DNA from: Buddleja alternifolia
Taxonomy: Eukaryota > Streptophyta > Magnoliopsida > Lamiales > Scrophulariaceae
Assembly: GCA_019426215.1 (NCBI GenBank)
Contig: CM033391.1
Coordinates: 5,506,708 to 5,570,707, forward strand
Direction: 5' to 3'
DNA: 64,000 bases
A program made the position numbers and the translations under genes. Within the stretch, counting starts at the first letter, position 1. Each line of letters starts with the position of its first letter. This document shows positions 12,016 through 24,292 of the stretch, piece by piece. The notes beneath the pieces are model-generated. The model saw only the letters and a list, made by a program, of their open reading frames with translations. It did no database searches and had not been told where the DNA came from.

Positions 12016-12379
12016 TGAGATTATTTAAGCCAATTAAATTAATTATGGTTCTAATATTTCATTGATATTATTCATTTGTAAAATCACTTTCCATATCCGT
12101 TATAGATTTATAATCAATAGAGGATGTTATGCCGTCAAATCGATCAATCACATATGTGCATTTAGGAGAGATTGTGATCGAATCATACTCCAATTATTGT
12201 TCAATCAAAGATTGATTGCCCCATAAATTTGGTAATTAGAATTATTACCATAACATCAGATGTCTAAGGGTCGGGAGTTTGCCGAAGGTTGGAAGTTTAT
12301 ATCTATCAAGAGTATCAATGGCTGGAGGTAAGATCCAACGGACCTTTATGTACATCTAGATCATTTAGTGTTTATAACA
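12016..12379 (+). repeat. 5' LTR of copia element 2
   Basis: Aligns along its length with 17263-17795 but is about 170 bp shorter because of several internal deletions, the largest near 12262-12280. The first bases are altered (ATGAGA where the 3' LTR has TGTTGG). It ends in ATAACA two bases before the primer-binding site, as LTR structure requires. Confidence 0.85.
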
Positions 12380-12381
12380 GT

Positions 12382-12393
12382 TGGTATCAGAGC
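12382..12393 (+). other. Primer-binding site (initiator tRNA-Met)
   Basis: TGGTATCAGAGC, two bases downstream of the 5' LTR, is the exact complement of the 3' end of plant initiator tRNA-Met, the usual primer for copia reverse transcription. It fixes the LTR boundary. Confidence 0.9.
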
Positions 12394-12990
12394 GTGTTTT
12401 GCCTCTGTCTTGATATATTTCATACGAATTCCGATTTTGGTGAAATGTAAACTTCCAAACACTCCCATTTCGGATTCATGAATCGGGAACCAACTTATAC
12501 GGCCGCCTATATTGCTACGGTATAGCTTCTACGTAATGTTTTTGGCCAACCTGAAGATTTTGTGAAGGAGACGGAAACCTTTATATATGTGTCCACGTAT
12601 GATGTGAGTGGAATCATTATATCAATAGTATATATGTAAGATATTGTTGGTGGAAGCTAAATTGTATAAAATTGATTAGCTTGAAGAGCATTGAATTCTT
12701 CTAATTATGAAAATTATATTTTAAGTTTAAAAATCACATATAGTATATGACATTTGTTGTGGCAATATAATAAAATTTATCCCACATGAATTTTTATTAT
12801 ATTTGTAGATTAATAGGATGATTATCCCACATGAATTAAGAAATGGAATAGTTTTAGCCATGAATCTATTAGAATTAGTAATGGGATCTATGTCTTGATT
12901 CATTTTTTTAAAGCATGCAGTATAACATGATATATGTGATATATGTTTATTAGCCTCAATTTCATGAGTAAAGCATGTTGGTCTAATATC
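12394..12990 (+). other. Rearranged copia leader with templated patches
   Basis: This untranslated stretch contains three perfect matches to the plus strand of copia remnant 1, in the same order and orientation: 12554-12574 (21 nt, matching 10858-10878), 12673-12701 (29 nt, matching 10898-10926) and 12966-12982 (17 nt, matching 10965-10981). Sequence between the patches is unrelated and much longer than in the source. The normal gag start is missing and recognisable gag resumes at about 13005. The pattern looks like patchwork filler DNA left by break repair. Confidence 0.6.
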
Positions 12991-12995
12991 TCGAA

Positions 12996-13930
12996 TTGAA
13001 TGGTGACCACTGTGGATGGACATTGATTATGCTATTCAGAAGGACGAACCACACTGAAAATAGCACTCCAGGAGCTGTTGTTCTTTATGAACAGTGGGAG
13101 CGATCTAATCGCCTCAGTATGATGTTCATAAAGACCAAGGTCTCTGCTGGCATTCGTGGTTCAGTCGATCAGCATAAAAATGTCTGGGCATTACTGAAGG
13201 CTATTGATGAGCAATTTGTGACTTCAGATAAGGCACTTGCCAACACCCTAATAATGAGGTTCTCAACTTCAATGCTCACTAATGTTAGGGGTGTGCGCGA
13301 GCACATCATGCAAATGAGGGACATTGCTGCTCAATTGAAAACTCTTGAGGTTGATATGTCTAAAACCTTTCTTGTGCACTACATACTAAACACTCTTCCA
13401 CAGCAATACGAACCCTTCAAAATATCCTACAACACACATAAGGATAAATGGTCTATAAATGAACTTATGACCATGTGTGTTCAAGAGAAGGGAAGACTGA
13501 CTATGGAATTAGGCGAGAGTGCGCATATGGCAATGCATGGTGGGAACAAAGGCCAATCCAAACATAAGGGAAAAGGCAAAATTCCTGCCCAGCTGAAATA
13601 AAGAAGGAATCCAAGTGCTTCTTCTGCTAAAAGAAGGATTGCCCCAAGTTTAAGATTTGGCTTGAGAAGAAAGGTAATCCAACCTCACTTGTTTGTTTTG
13701 AATCTAATATGGTCGATGTTAGTGTTAACACATGGTGGATTGACTTTGGTGCTACAATCCATATTACGAATTTCTTGCAGGGTTTGCAAAACCTAAGGAA
13801 GCCAGTGGTAAGTGAGCAATACATCTATTCGGGAAACAAGATGCGTTCACATGTGGAAGCAAATGGAACATGCAACTTAGTTTTAAATAGTGGTTTTGTT
13901 TTGATTTTGGAAAAGACTTTATATTCCTAG
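12996..13930 (+). pseudogene. copia element 2: gag and protease, broken
   Basis: Gag (UBN2-type) is read from about 13005: a frameshift near 13050, then an open stretch to 13601 with the family signature LYEQWERSNRLSMMFIKTKV and the downstream DEQF region. The zinc knuckle after it is damaged (CFFC, then a stop codon before the remaining KKDCPKFK). The protease segment, 13709-13930, has WWIDFGATIHITN: the catalytic Asp and Gly are kept, but the middle Ser/Thr of the D-S/T-G triad has become Phe, so the enzyme would be inactive even if translated. A stop follows at 13930. Confidence 0.85.
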
Positions 13931-13970
13931 TTTTTCAAGAAATTTAATTTCAGTTTCTAGACTTGTACCG

Positions 13971-15140
13971 TTGGGCTATAATTTCAATTTTTCAGACAAG
14001 TCTTTTAAGTTATTCAATAAATCTGATCTTGTTGGAAATGGTACTCTTTCTGATGGTCTTTTTCGTATTAATTTACAAAATAATGACTTTTATGAAACAA
14101 TGCATGTTCATACTGGTATTAAGAGAAGTGTTATTGATGAGAGTTCCTCTATATGGTGGCATCGGAGATTGGGACATATCTCCATAAAAAGGATTGAAAG
14201 ATTGGTAAAAGATGGAGTACTTAGTACTTTGGACTTTACTGATTTTGACACTTGTGTGGACTGCATAAAGGGAAAGCAGACTAACAAGTCAAAGAAAGGT
14301 GCCAAGAGGAACTCAGACATATTAGAGATCATACATACCGACATCTGTAGTCCGGATATGGACTCGTATGGTCAGAAATACTTCATCTTTTTTATAGATG
14401 ATTACTCACGATACATGTATCTCAACTTGCTTAATAATAAGAACGAAGCATTAGATGCCTTTAAGATATTTAAGGCTGAGGTAGAGAAACTATGTGGAAA
14501 ACAAATTAAGATTGTGAGATCCGATAGAGGTGAAGAATACTATGGAAGATACATTGAGGGTGGACAAGCACCTGGTCCATTTGCAAAGTTTCTTCAAGAG
14601 CATGGGATAGTTGCCCAATACACTATGCCTGGTTCTCCGGACCAGAATGGTGTAGCAGAAAAAGAAAACCGAACAATGTTGGACATGGCAAGGAGCATGC
14701 TTAGCAGCTCCAAGCTTCCTAAATTCTTGTGGATTGAAGCTCTCAAAACAGCAGTATATATCTTAAACTAAGTTCCAATTGAGGCTGTTCCAAAAACTCC
14801 TTTTGAATTATGGAAAGGTTGGAAACCGAGTTTAAGACATTTACGTGTTTGGGGATGCCCATCTGAAGTAAGGGTTTATAATCCACAAGAAAAGAAACTA
14901 GACCCAAGAACCATTAATGGGTATTTCGTTGGATATGTTGAAAGGTCTAAAGGGTATAGATTCTATTGTCCATATCATACTACTAGAATTGTGAAATCAA
15001 GAAATGCGAAATTTCTTGAGAATGACTTGATTAGTGGGAGTGATCAATCTCAAAACATTATTTCTGAGAAAGATCATATGGATATTCAACCTCCCACATC
15101 AAGTGATAGATTGATGTCATCTACAACACCCCTCAAGTTC
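13971..15140 (+). pseudogene. copia element 2: integrase, broken
   Basis: GAG-pre-integrase and the rve integrase core. The zinc-binding HHCC part is seen around WWHRRLGHIS and CVDCIKGK. The DDE triad is still present, within HTDICSP, VRSDRGEEYYG and KENRTMLDMARS. The main open frame ends at a stop at 14769-14771, after AVYILN, and homologous sequence (VPIEAVPKTPFELWKGWKP and on) continues in the same frame to about 15000, followed by a diverged linker in shifting frames. Confidence 0.88.
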
Positions 15141-15142
15141 AA

Positions 15143-16942
15143 ATGGATGTTGAGCAACCAATCGCTGAAGTTCCACAATTTGCTGATAATGACATGGTAG
15201 ATCCGGTGGTTCAAGAATTGCCAGAGGCTAGTGAACAACCAGTTAACCAACATACTCCACATGAGGATGTTGATGAAACATTAAGAAAATCTACTAGGGC
15301 AAAGAAACCAGCAATTTCTAGTGACTATATTGTGTATCTACAAGAATCTGACTATAACTTTGGAGCTGAAAATGACCCTGAAACGTTTTCACAAGCCATG
15401 AGTTATAAAGAATCACACTTGTGGTACAATGCCATGAATGATGAGATGAATTTCATGACATCTAATGGAGTCTGGGACCTTGTTAAGTTGCCAAATGGTG
15501 CAAAAGCCATAGGAAATAAATGGGTCTTTAAGACAAAGAAAGATTCATTGGGCAACATTGAGAGATATAAGGCAAGACTCGTCGCCAAGGGATTCACTCA
15601 AAAGGAAGGAATCGATTATACGGAAACTTTTTCCCCCGTATCTAAGAAAGATTCTCTTCGTATCATTATGGCATTAGTTGTACATTTTGATTTAGAATTG
15701 CAACAAATGGATGTTAAAACAACATTCCTTAATGGGGATTTAAAGGAGGAGGTTTACATGAAACAACCAAAAGGATTCTCCTCCAGTGAAGGTGAGCATT
15801 TGGTGTGCAAGCTTAAGAAATCTATATATGGGATGAAACAAGCTTCCCGTCAATGGTATTTAAAATTCCATAATGTAATCTCTTCATTTGGATTTGAAGA
15901 AAACATTATGGATCAATGTATATACCATAAGGTTAGTGGAAGCAAAATTTGTTTCCTTGTTCTTTATGTGGATGATATTTTACTTGTAGCTAACGATAAA
16001 GGATTGCTATATGAAGTGAAACAATTTCTCTCTAAGAATTTTGACATGAAGGATATGGGTGAGGCATCTTATGTCACTGGCATAAAGATCCATAGGGATA
16101 GATCTCGAGGCATTTTGGGATTGTCTCAAGAAACCTATATTAATAAAGTCTTAGAGAGATTTTGAATGAAAGATTGTTCACCAAGTATAGCTCCCATTGT
16201 GAAGGGTGACAAGTTCAATTTGAACCAGTGCCCCAAAAATGATTTTGAAAGGGAAAAAATGAAAGATATTCCATATGCTTCTGCTATAGGAAGCTTGATG
16301 TATGCTCAGGTTTTCACAAAACTTGACATTGCATTTGTTGTGGGAATGTTGGGAAGATATTAGAGTAATCCAGGAATAGACCACTGAAAAGCTGCAAAGA
16401 AAGTGATGATGTACCTTCAAGGGACGAAGGATTACATGCTTATGTATAGACGAACTGACAATCTGGAGGTAATTGGCTACTCTGATTCAGACTTTGCTGG
16501 CTGTGTTGATTCGAGAAAATTAACATCTGGTTACGTTTTTATGTTTGCCGACAGAGCTGTATCTTGGAGGATTGCGAAGCAAACATTGACTGCTACTTCC
16601 ACTATGGAGGCCGAGTTTGTTTCTTGTTTTGAGGCTACTTCGCATGGTGTATGGTTAAGGAGTTTCATATCTGGGCTTAGAATTGTAGATTCAATCTCTA
16701 GGCCATTAAAGATGTATTGTGACAATTCAGCTGCAGTGTTTATGGCTAAAAACAACAAAAGTGGTAGTCGACGTAAACACATCGACATAAAGTATTTAGC
16801 CATAAAAGAGCGTGTTCAAGAAGAAAGTGCTCATTGAACACGTTAGTACTGAATTGATGATAGCTGATCCTTTGACAAAAGGCATGCCACCGAGAAGTTT
16901 TAAGGATCATGTGGTTCGAATGGGACTTGGTCCCACTATGTA
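15143..16942 (+). pseudogene. copia element 2: reverse transcriptase and RNase H, broken
   Basis: RT is read from 15143 with the copia start motif KWVFKTKKDSLGNIERYKAR and the catalytic YVDDILLVAN. Stops interrupt at 16163-16165, 16361-16363 and about 16384. RNase H follows from 16403 (GYSDSDFAGC, then STMEAEF and MYCDNSAAV). A stop and frameshift near 16835 precede the conserved end DPLTKGMPP, which reads to about 16942. At least four lesions make it non-functional, though the catalytic residues themselves are preserved. Confidence 0.9.
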
Positions 16943-17251
16943 ATTTTTCATTTTTTGGACGAATGTTATAATTAAAACTTTTATTCATTTTGAATTTTTC
17001 TCATATTTATATGCACATTCATTTTCTTGAGAAAAATTCACTTAAGTTGGGACCTAGAATAAACATAAGGTCTATTCATTAAGATATATTACTATATATG
17101 GGCTGTCATTTAAGAAATATAATACATTGTAATACATAGAAGATAATACTCGTTCTAAGAGGACCTATCGCCATGATTCATGTATTTTATTTCTTATAGT
17201 ATGGAGTATTATGGATTTTTTAAATGTCATATCAAGAAAAATATATGAACC

Positions 17252-17262
17252 AAGTGGGAGAA
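17252..17262 (+). other. Polypurine tract of copia element 2
   Basis: AAGTGGGAGAA lies directly before the 3' LTR start TGTTGG. This purine run is where plus-strand DNA synthesis is primed; the order CAAGTGGGAGAA-TGTTGG is common in plant copia elements. Confidence 0.85.
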
Positions 17263-17795
17263 TGTTGGTTATTTAAGCCAATTACAATCAATTATGGTTC
17301 TAATATTTCATTGATATTATTCATTTGTAAAATCACTTTCCATATCCTTTATAAATTTATAATCAATAGAGGATGTTATTGCCAATTTAGAGATTTGTCA
17401 TCAATTTTGGATCAATCACATATGTGATTACCATTTAGGAGAGATTGTGATCAAATCATACTCCAATTAGAAGAGATTGTAATCAATCAAAGATTGATTG
17501 CCACCCATAAATTTGGTAATTAGAATTATTACCATAACATCTTTGATGAGAAGATATCTATATAAGGGTCACTTGGTTATTGAAATCCCCAAGCCTAGCA
17601 TTCTCACATTAAGAATTACACCATCACTAGAGTTTGCCGAAGGTTTGGAAGTCCTCGTACCCACAATATACAACCCAAAATACCAAGAGTATCAATGGCT
17701 GGAGATAAGATCCTAGTTTAATTCTCGACACCAAGATCTTTATGTACAATAACGTTTTGTACATATTTAGATCATTTAGTGCTTATATTTCTTAC
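17263..17795 (+). repeat. 3' LTR of copia element 2
   Basis: 533 bp, starting TGTTGG and ending TTACA. It is the fuller LTR copy and contains blocks missing from the 5' LTR, for example about 17540-17625. It includes a probable promoter and polyadenylation region that I did not map in detail. Confidence 0.85.
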
Positions 17796-18459
17796 ATGAT
17801 AGACAAATCAAATTACAATAAATTGAGTATCTACCAATCATTATCCCACTTTCTAAGATCATATCTAATAATATTGCCTTAACTATTTGTTCCATTGGTC
17901 TCAATAGGAGCACATGGATAGTTTTATTTAGTATACGTGCAAATAAAGTCAGTCTAATTTATTTATTTATTTTGTGGTTACAAGTCTAATTATAATTATT
18001 GATATAATATAAACAGTGCAAAGAGAATTGCTCGAGTCATTATAATTTAAAATGTAAAAAGTAAATCGATTTTATTATACCAAATCAAGATGCATGTAAA
18101 ACAAAAATATACGTGAAAACCATTTGTTTTGGACTATTATATAGGACTCAATACATGCATGTAGAACAAAAATACGTGCAAAGAAAATGCCATCATGGAC
18201 TAAGTATTCAAGAACATTCAAACGAATGACATTATTGTGGAAAATCTTGGCTGGAGATCTTAATCAATTAATGACAACAAGATGTATTAGTATTTGTCAC
18301 ACAATACAAAAAGTTAATTCTTATAATTTGTAATTTCCCAACATAAATGGTGTTAATTCAACAATCATAATCAATACACGTCATTTTGTGTGCCTAACTT
18401 CTCAACCACATGGGCTGCTAACTTTTTTTTAATTGCATGCACACCCCTCGCTTCAGTAC

Positions 18460-18645
18460 TAATTACCAAAACCTCTTAGTTTTGATAAATTATAGCAAGA
18501 CCCTGCGAGGGGTCTATTTATAAAATTTAAAGAGATGAAGTTGTAAGAACTTTTAAATACAATGGGGTGTAATTATAAAAATGCCTTAACATGTGAGACT
18601 TTATGTAATTTCAAAAAAATCAGGGTGTTTTTCGGTAATTAACCA
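18460..18645. mobile_element. MITE-like element
   Basis: About 190 bp whose two ends resemble each other in inverted orientation (left CTAATTACCAAAACCTCTTA; right, reverse strand, GGTTAATTACCGAAAAACAC). I could not establish a target duplication, so the ends are approximate. Confidence 0.4.
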
Positions 18646-21600
18646 TCCCATGATGGGATCTCTTTAGTAATTTTCTCTTCTTCTTTTAATTGGTCAAAAA
18701 TTAGATCAGGTGAAATTCGTAGTGACAGCCCCAATAAAAGACATTAATCTGTCACAAAATGTATTTTTCTTCATAGATTGTTGAGACATATAGTCGATCA
18801 ATTATGATTCATCGCAACTATACCATCATGCTAGGAAACACCCATAACCCATTGAATCAAGCATAATGGATCAGGTATGATCGGATTACAAATTATGATA
18901 CATTTGCATAAGGTTACGTTATAAAAGTGTAAAGTTAGATATTTAACCCAATAGCTTATCAAAAAAAAAAAAAAAACAATATACTCAATATGCTCTTAGT
19001 TATGGGCTACTCTCTCACTAAAACTGCTAGCAAGGTCATTTTTACTAGCTCCAAACTGCTAAATTCTCGCAAAATCACATTTATATATACGTCGGGACTT
19101 ACACAACTTTTTATTATATACAAACGATTGTGATTATACTGAAATTTGAAATTTCGGAATTCCATAAAAATATTCCTGTTAGATGGTCTGTGTAATAGTT
19201 TGACAAAATTTGACTGTTTTACGCAATTTATAGAGGCCTAGTTCACTGGTGGTTAATAATGGGATTAGTTATCCCTGAAGAGGCTTTGGAAGAATGTTTT
19301 ACGATGCTACATTATATTCTATGAAAACAAAAGTCTTAAAATCATTATTAAATTAATCATAATGGAAATTAGGTAAGGATTGTTTAACTTTTGTCTAGAA
19401 AAACTTCGTGAAATTCTTAAATTTCGTTATCTTTGTTAAAAAGTAAAGACGAACGATTCTATTGAAAACATAGTTGAATCTGACAAAGAAATGTATAAAA
19501 ATAACAAAAGAAAATGAAAGGGAAATTAAACCCTAATTGTGTAAGAGGAAAGAGACGAGATTCAAACTGTGTCAGGAATCAAAGAACAAAACTAAGCTAT
19601 CTACCTGATGAGTATAAAACTCGCAATACGAAGCCAATGACGATAATGCCCTTGAAGTTCCAGTTTTATACAATACAAAATAAAACAGGGATCCATGTCT
19701 TTTTAATATGACCGGGTAGGGTCACAATCCGACGCGGCCTGATGACATAGACAATCTTGGCCATCAATTGAAAGACACATGTCGCGAGTTGATAAATCCA
19801 GATATCATGTCATGAATACTGATCTGCTTTGACTATAAATACCCTTCACCAACTCATTTACAGGGAACCAACATTTATTTTCTCACCAAACTTTCTCGTT
19901 TTACTTCGTATTAGATTATATGTCCAACTGTAGTCAGCCTCGTGCTATACGAAGTAACCACGATTTTATCCAAATATCATTTCGAACAACGAGTAGACTT
20001 GATTATATTAAACTAGGTACGAACGCAATTTGACTTGGTCAAATCCAATCTATAATCACATTTTTTGGGTTCTGTTTGACCCGTTTGGGTTGTAGACTAG
20101 GGTCGGATTGAGCCAACGAAATCCGAGCTAAATTACATCTGAATGTAGAGAGAGAGGAGAGAGAGAACTGTAGAAATCTGAAATTGACCAGTGTGTGTGA
20201 GAGAGCAGAGAATTCTGCGTGTGTATCTGATTTGGGGCTAGAGTAATTCATTAAGAATATTGCAAATCAGCCACTGATCTTTGGTCAACTATATTTTGAC
20301 ACACAGTCAAACTGGCTGAACGTATGTAAGGCGCTGCACCAAACAGATTGCAACGGTTCATATATATTCCAACAAATTTAAATATATAATACAATTAAAT
20401 CTCTCACTGCTTAATTGCTTCTGAACGCAGATGTTTTTTTTTTAATTTCACTTGTTTTTATTTAAATGATATTTTAATCAAGTTATAGCCGAAACAACAA
20501 AATTGGACCAGTTATTAATTTGTCTCGAGAATATTTGTAGGCATTGCGTTATGAAAAGTATTTATTTAAGTATTAGAGGACAAAAATAAAATAATTAGAA
20601 ATGGGCTCGAGGGATTCCCACCAATGTATTGTAAACTAAAAAAGTGATTGGCATTAAAATATAATTTCAAAGAAATATATGTGCATGTACTGACTTTTGA
20701 TCGATGGCAATATGGGAATAAAATAAATAAAGATATCTCGATTTATGAAAGTACCTTGTTAGAACTTAGAACCAGTCCATTATCACCTTATTATCGTCCA
20801 TATTACGGAATTATGAACTGAATGAAATGAAATAAATTAAATAATCTATTTCGTCACGGAAATAATGCTCGTGAGCACTTGACAATTAGCTTAAAAACAA
20901 TGAGTTAGTTACACTAATTATGACTCTTATTTAGTAAAATTACAGATTGATCTGTTTATTTTGAGCCCATAACAAATACCCCCTCTTGTAATAAAATCTT
21001 ACATTGCCCCTCCCCGACTAACGACTGTTAATCAAGCATGACAAAAAATGTAAAATATCAATTTAACCTTTGTTTCCAAAAAAAAACGAAAATTAAAAAG
21101 GATTAATTTCATTAACACCCTTCTAATTTTGGTATAATTACGATGCAGCCTATTTTAGTGGATCATATAGCAAACACCCCCCTCTTAGTAATAAAAGTTT
21201 ACATTAACTTCCACTACTTTTTCTCCTTTCTTTAATCTTTTTCCTTAGTAACTTTTAATTTTTTTAAATTGTAACCTTATATATATTTGTTTTCTTTCAA
21301 CTTTTTTTAATTTAGTAATTGGTTTCATATTTTCTGGCAACTTATTAAGTTTGATTTATCTGTCTTGAATTATGATATTGCTCCTAAAACAAACAGAAAC
21401 TCTGTATTTGTTTTTATTTTTTTAATCGAATTGACATAAATTCGAATTTGCATTACATTATGTTAACATGCAAGTTTTTACGAAATTATTTATTTAAAAC
21501 AAAATAAAAGTTACAAATACATCTTTTTTAATATAAAAAATTGCATTCATCCATTTAAAGGCAAAATAGAAAATCTAGAAAATATTTTTGATGATGTCAG

Positions 21601-23464
21601 CAAATTCCATTAGTTTTTTTTACGAAAGTGAGATATAGTAAAGTTTTATTATAAGATAAGAGTGTTTTATATGCTCAAAATAAGCGGATTGAGCTGTACT
21701 TACACCAAATAAAAGGCGTAGTTGGTGTAATTAACCCTAAGACTGATAACACATGAGATTTTTGAACCTTCAAAGACATAATTCCAACATATGTCAACTC
21801 ATATCCCTTTCATTTTTCTTCGAATTTGTTTTTTGTTTGTGGAAGTCAAATTAATTCATTTACAATAGTCAGAAAAAAGGACCATGTCTTCGAAACTTTC
21901 CCACCAATATACATATATTAATATATACACATATATAGTGAAAGGTCGGATATGGACCCCTTTGAGAGATGCAAAGTCCTTCTAAACAAGAAAAGGATTG
22001 GGCTTCCATTTGACTAATTTTAATTAATTAATTTAACCCTTGATACGGTCTCAATATTTGTGTTTATGTCTTTCTCTTGCAATCAAACTACTACTTTATA
22101 AAAGTTATTCTACCAACTTCTATATAATTATCTTCTAAATCAACAATGTGCATTTGGAGTTGCGACTTAAAAACTAAAGAAAGTGAACAAGAATCAATTA
22201 ATGAGCGATCAAGTAATAATGATTAATATATAAGTCAATTTCTCAATGACTATTATTTGGTGCTCCCACTCATTACAAATTAATGTTAAAATTTTGTAGT
22301 TGTTCAAATATATAATGAAGATCATTGATCATTTTCATGATGCCATGCATTGTAGTGGTACAAGGGCTAGCTTTTCAAATTTCAAGTTACACAATAATAA
22401 CAATCATTGATGTGATTAAGTATATATATAATTTATTTATTTTAATCATTATAATTATATCGAGATTAAAAGTTTTGACAACTCCTAAAAACCACTATAG
22501 TATTAATGTAGGGAGGGTTCAATTAGGGGCGATCGAATTAAATTTTGTGAAAAAGTGCATATTTGTGACTTTTTGAGTTTTTTTCATGCACTTCTATAAT
22601 AAGTCACTTAAGTGCAATTTCACCAAACACCTTACATTATAAAAACACTTATTTGAAGTACCCATTTTGAAAAATCCATCCCGCAAATGGACTAATTACT
22701 TGAAAAGTGGATCCAATCGCAAAGAATATATATATATATATGCACTCAAAAATTGGCTTTTGATTCAATTCGGCAAAACAATGCTTAAAATCGAAATCGA
22801 ATTAGAAATCTTTTTTTTTTGTTTTTTTCAAAAAGAATAATCGAAAACCAAATTGAATTTCTCTGTTCGATTTGGAATTTCGAATCTCAATTTGTTCGAT
22901 CGATTAAACGAACCGTTATCACCCTAATGTTCAATGATTTCCCTGATGATGTTCAAAGTCTTATACTCGTTTAACTCCATCATCTTTCATTCCAAAGACA
23001 ATTTTAATTCCATTAAAGGGTTATGTTTGGATTCAAAGATTTTGAAGTCTAGGAATTTAAGTTCATGAAACAATTCCCATAAGCTTGTTGAGATCTATTC
23101 AAGAAATACACGAGTCTCGCACCAATTTATTAAGATCAAACGCTTATAATTGAAAAGAAAGTTAGATCTAATAGCACGACTTTATTTGACAAAGGAAGAA
23201 TGTGACAAAATCATCTGGACGCAATTATCACTATGCAACTTTAATAATGCCTACTCTTTCATATTAAATTCAATTGTTTACTTGCAATTCTTTAAGCAGT
23301 TCAAAAGTCCTGTCACAAAAAAGAGAAGTGAAAACAAAAAAAAAAACAGTCAAACGTGGGGCCCCACTTTCGCCCCCTGCCGTCAGTTCTCTCTTTAAAA
23401 AGTGGCGGGTGAGCAGTCTATCATCTTTATAGAATTTACATTTATTTCGTTTCACAAAATAAAG

Positions 23465-23815
23465 TGCTTTGATTTAAAAAATAAATCAAGTTACTTGATA
23501 TTCCACTCGAGATTAATTATTTAAAATTTGTTTAAACTCGATTCATTAAAAAATCAAATTAAACTTGATCAATTTTTTGAGTTCAATAAGTTTTGAAGTC
23601 GACTCAATTAGTAAAAAATTATAAAATATGTGCAAAAAAAAAAAAAAAAAGTTGCTCAAGCTCAACTTGTGTTTGACTCGACTAAAGCTTGTTTAAGCTC
23701 GGCTCGACTAATATAAATCAAGTTCAAATACAAATTTTAAAGCTCGACAATAATTCAAACATACTTGAACAAGAGTATGTTCGGCTCGACTCAACTCGTT
23801 TACAACCCTACTTCT
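23465..23815. repeat. Dispersed hAT-like repeat, second copy
   Basis: Shares a string of motifs with about 4140-4435: GCTCGACTAA/GCTCGACTCG blocks, an internal A run (about 23634-23650), the phrase AGCTCGACAATAATTCAAAC, and the closing TCGTTTACAACCCTA. Both copies end the same way but differ at many positions, so they are old. The ends resemble common hAT-like plant MITEs. Confidence 0.5.
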
Positions 23816-24292
23816 ATATGCTAAAAAAACAAAAAAGTTAACTTAAATTGTAATTCAATGAAGTCTCTGTAGGAGATCTAATCTCATAAATACTCAAAGT
23901 TAACATATTACATATTTGTTTGAAGAGCAAATAACTTTCAAAACAAGATATACATTACCTGCTTGTGTTATTAAATAGTCTACGTTAAACATGCCTTATA
24001 AATCTGAAATCAGTAACAGATACAAAGCTGAGCAATGTATCATCCGAAATACCACTTCAAATTTAGAAGGAACAGAACATAATATACATTGTAAAATCAA
24101 AATACATTGTAATTGTCTGCATAAAACATGTCCGCGACCTTTCTAGACATTCATCGAGCAGCTAACAAAAAGCAAAAGAAAATGATGAATGTCGACAATG
24201 CTCAAGTTCAGGACTGGAGCAGATGAAAATCATCGTATATTGTACTTGATAAGTGCTATTATTGAAATTGTGCATACATACCCATATAACAA

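Larger units (their letters stand above)
12016..17795 (+). mobile_element. Decayed full-length Ty1/copia retrotransposon
   Basis: Complete in layout: 5' LTR, tRNA-iMet primer site, gag, protease, integrase, reverse transcriptase, RNase H, polypurine tract, 3' LTR. Domain order (integrase before RT) defines the copia superfamily; the sequences resemble the TNT1-type polyproteins of plants. The LTRs differ mainly by deletions in the 5' copy, the coding region carries at least five stops or frameshifts, and no target duplication is visible (TTTTA before, TGATA after). The leader between primer site and gag is rearranged and contains pieces matching the neighbouring copia remnant. It is an old, dead element. 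Confidence 0.88.
17796..24292. other. Intergenic stretch with repeat fragments, no gene seen
   Basis: About 6.5 kb with no convincing coding region. It holds a MITE-like unit at about 18460-18645 whose ends are roughly inverted (CTAATTACCAAAACC against GGTGTTTTTCGGTAATTAACC). An LTR- or promoter-like patch with TATAAATACCC lies near 19832, followed by CT-rich sequence. A repeat of about 800 bp at 20930-21735 starts and ends with related ACACCC/ACCAA motifs typical of plant MITEs. A fragment at 22790-22925 is rich in AATCGAA motifs. The hAT-like repeat at 23465-23815 is listed separately. Confidence 0.45.
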
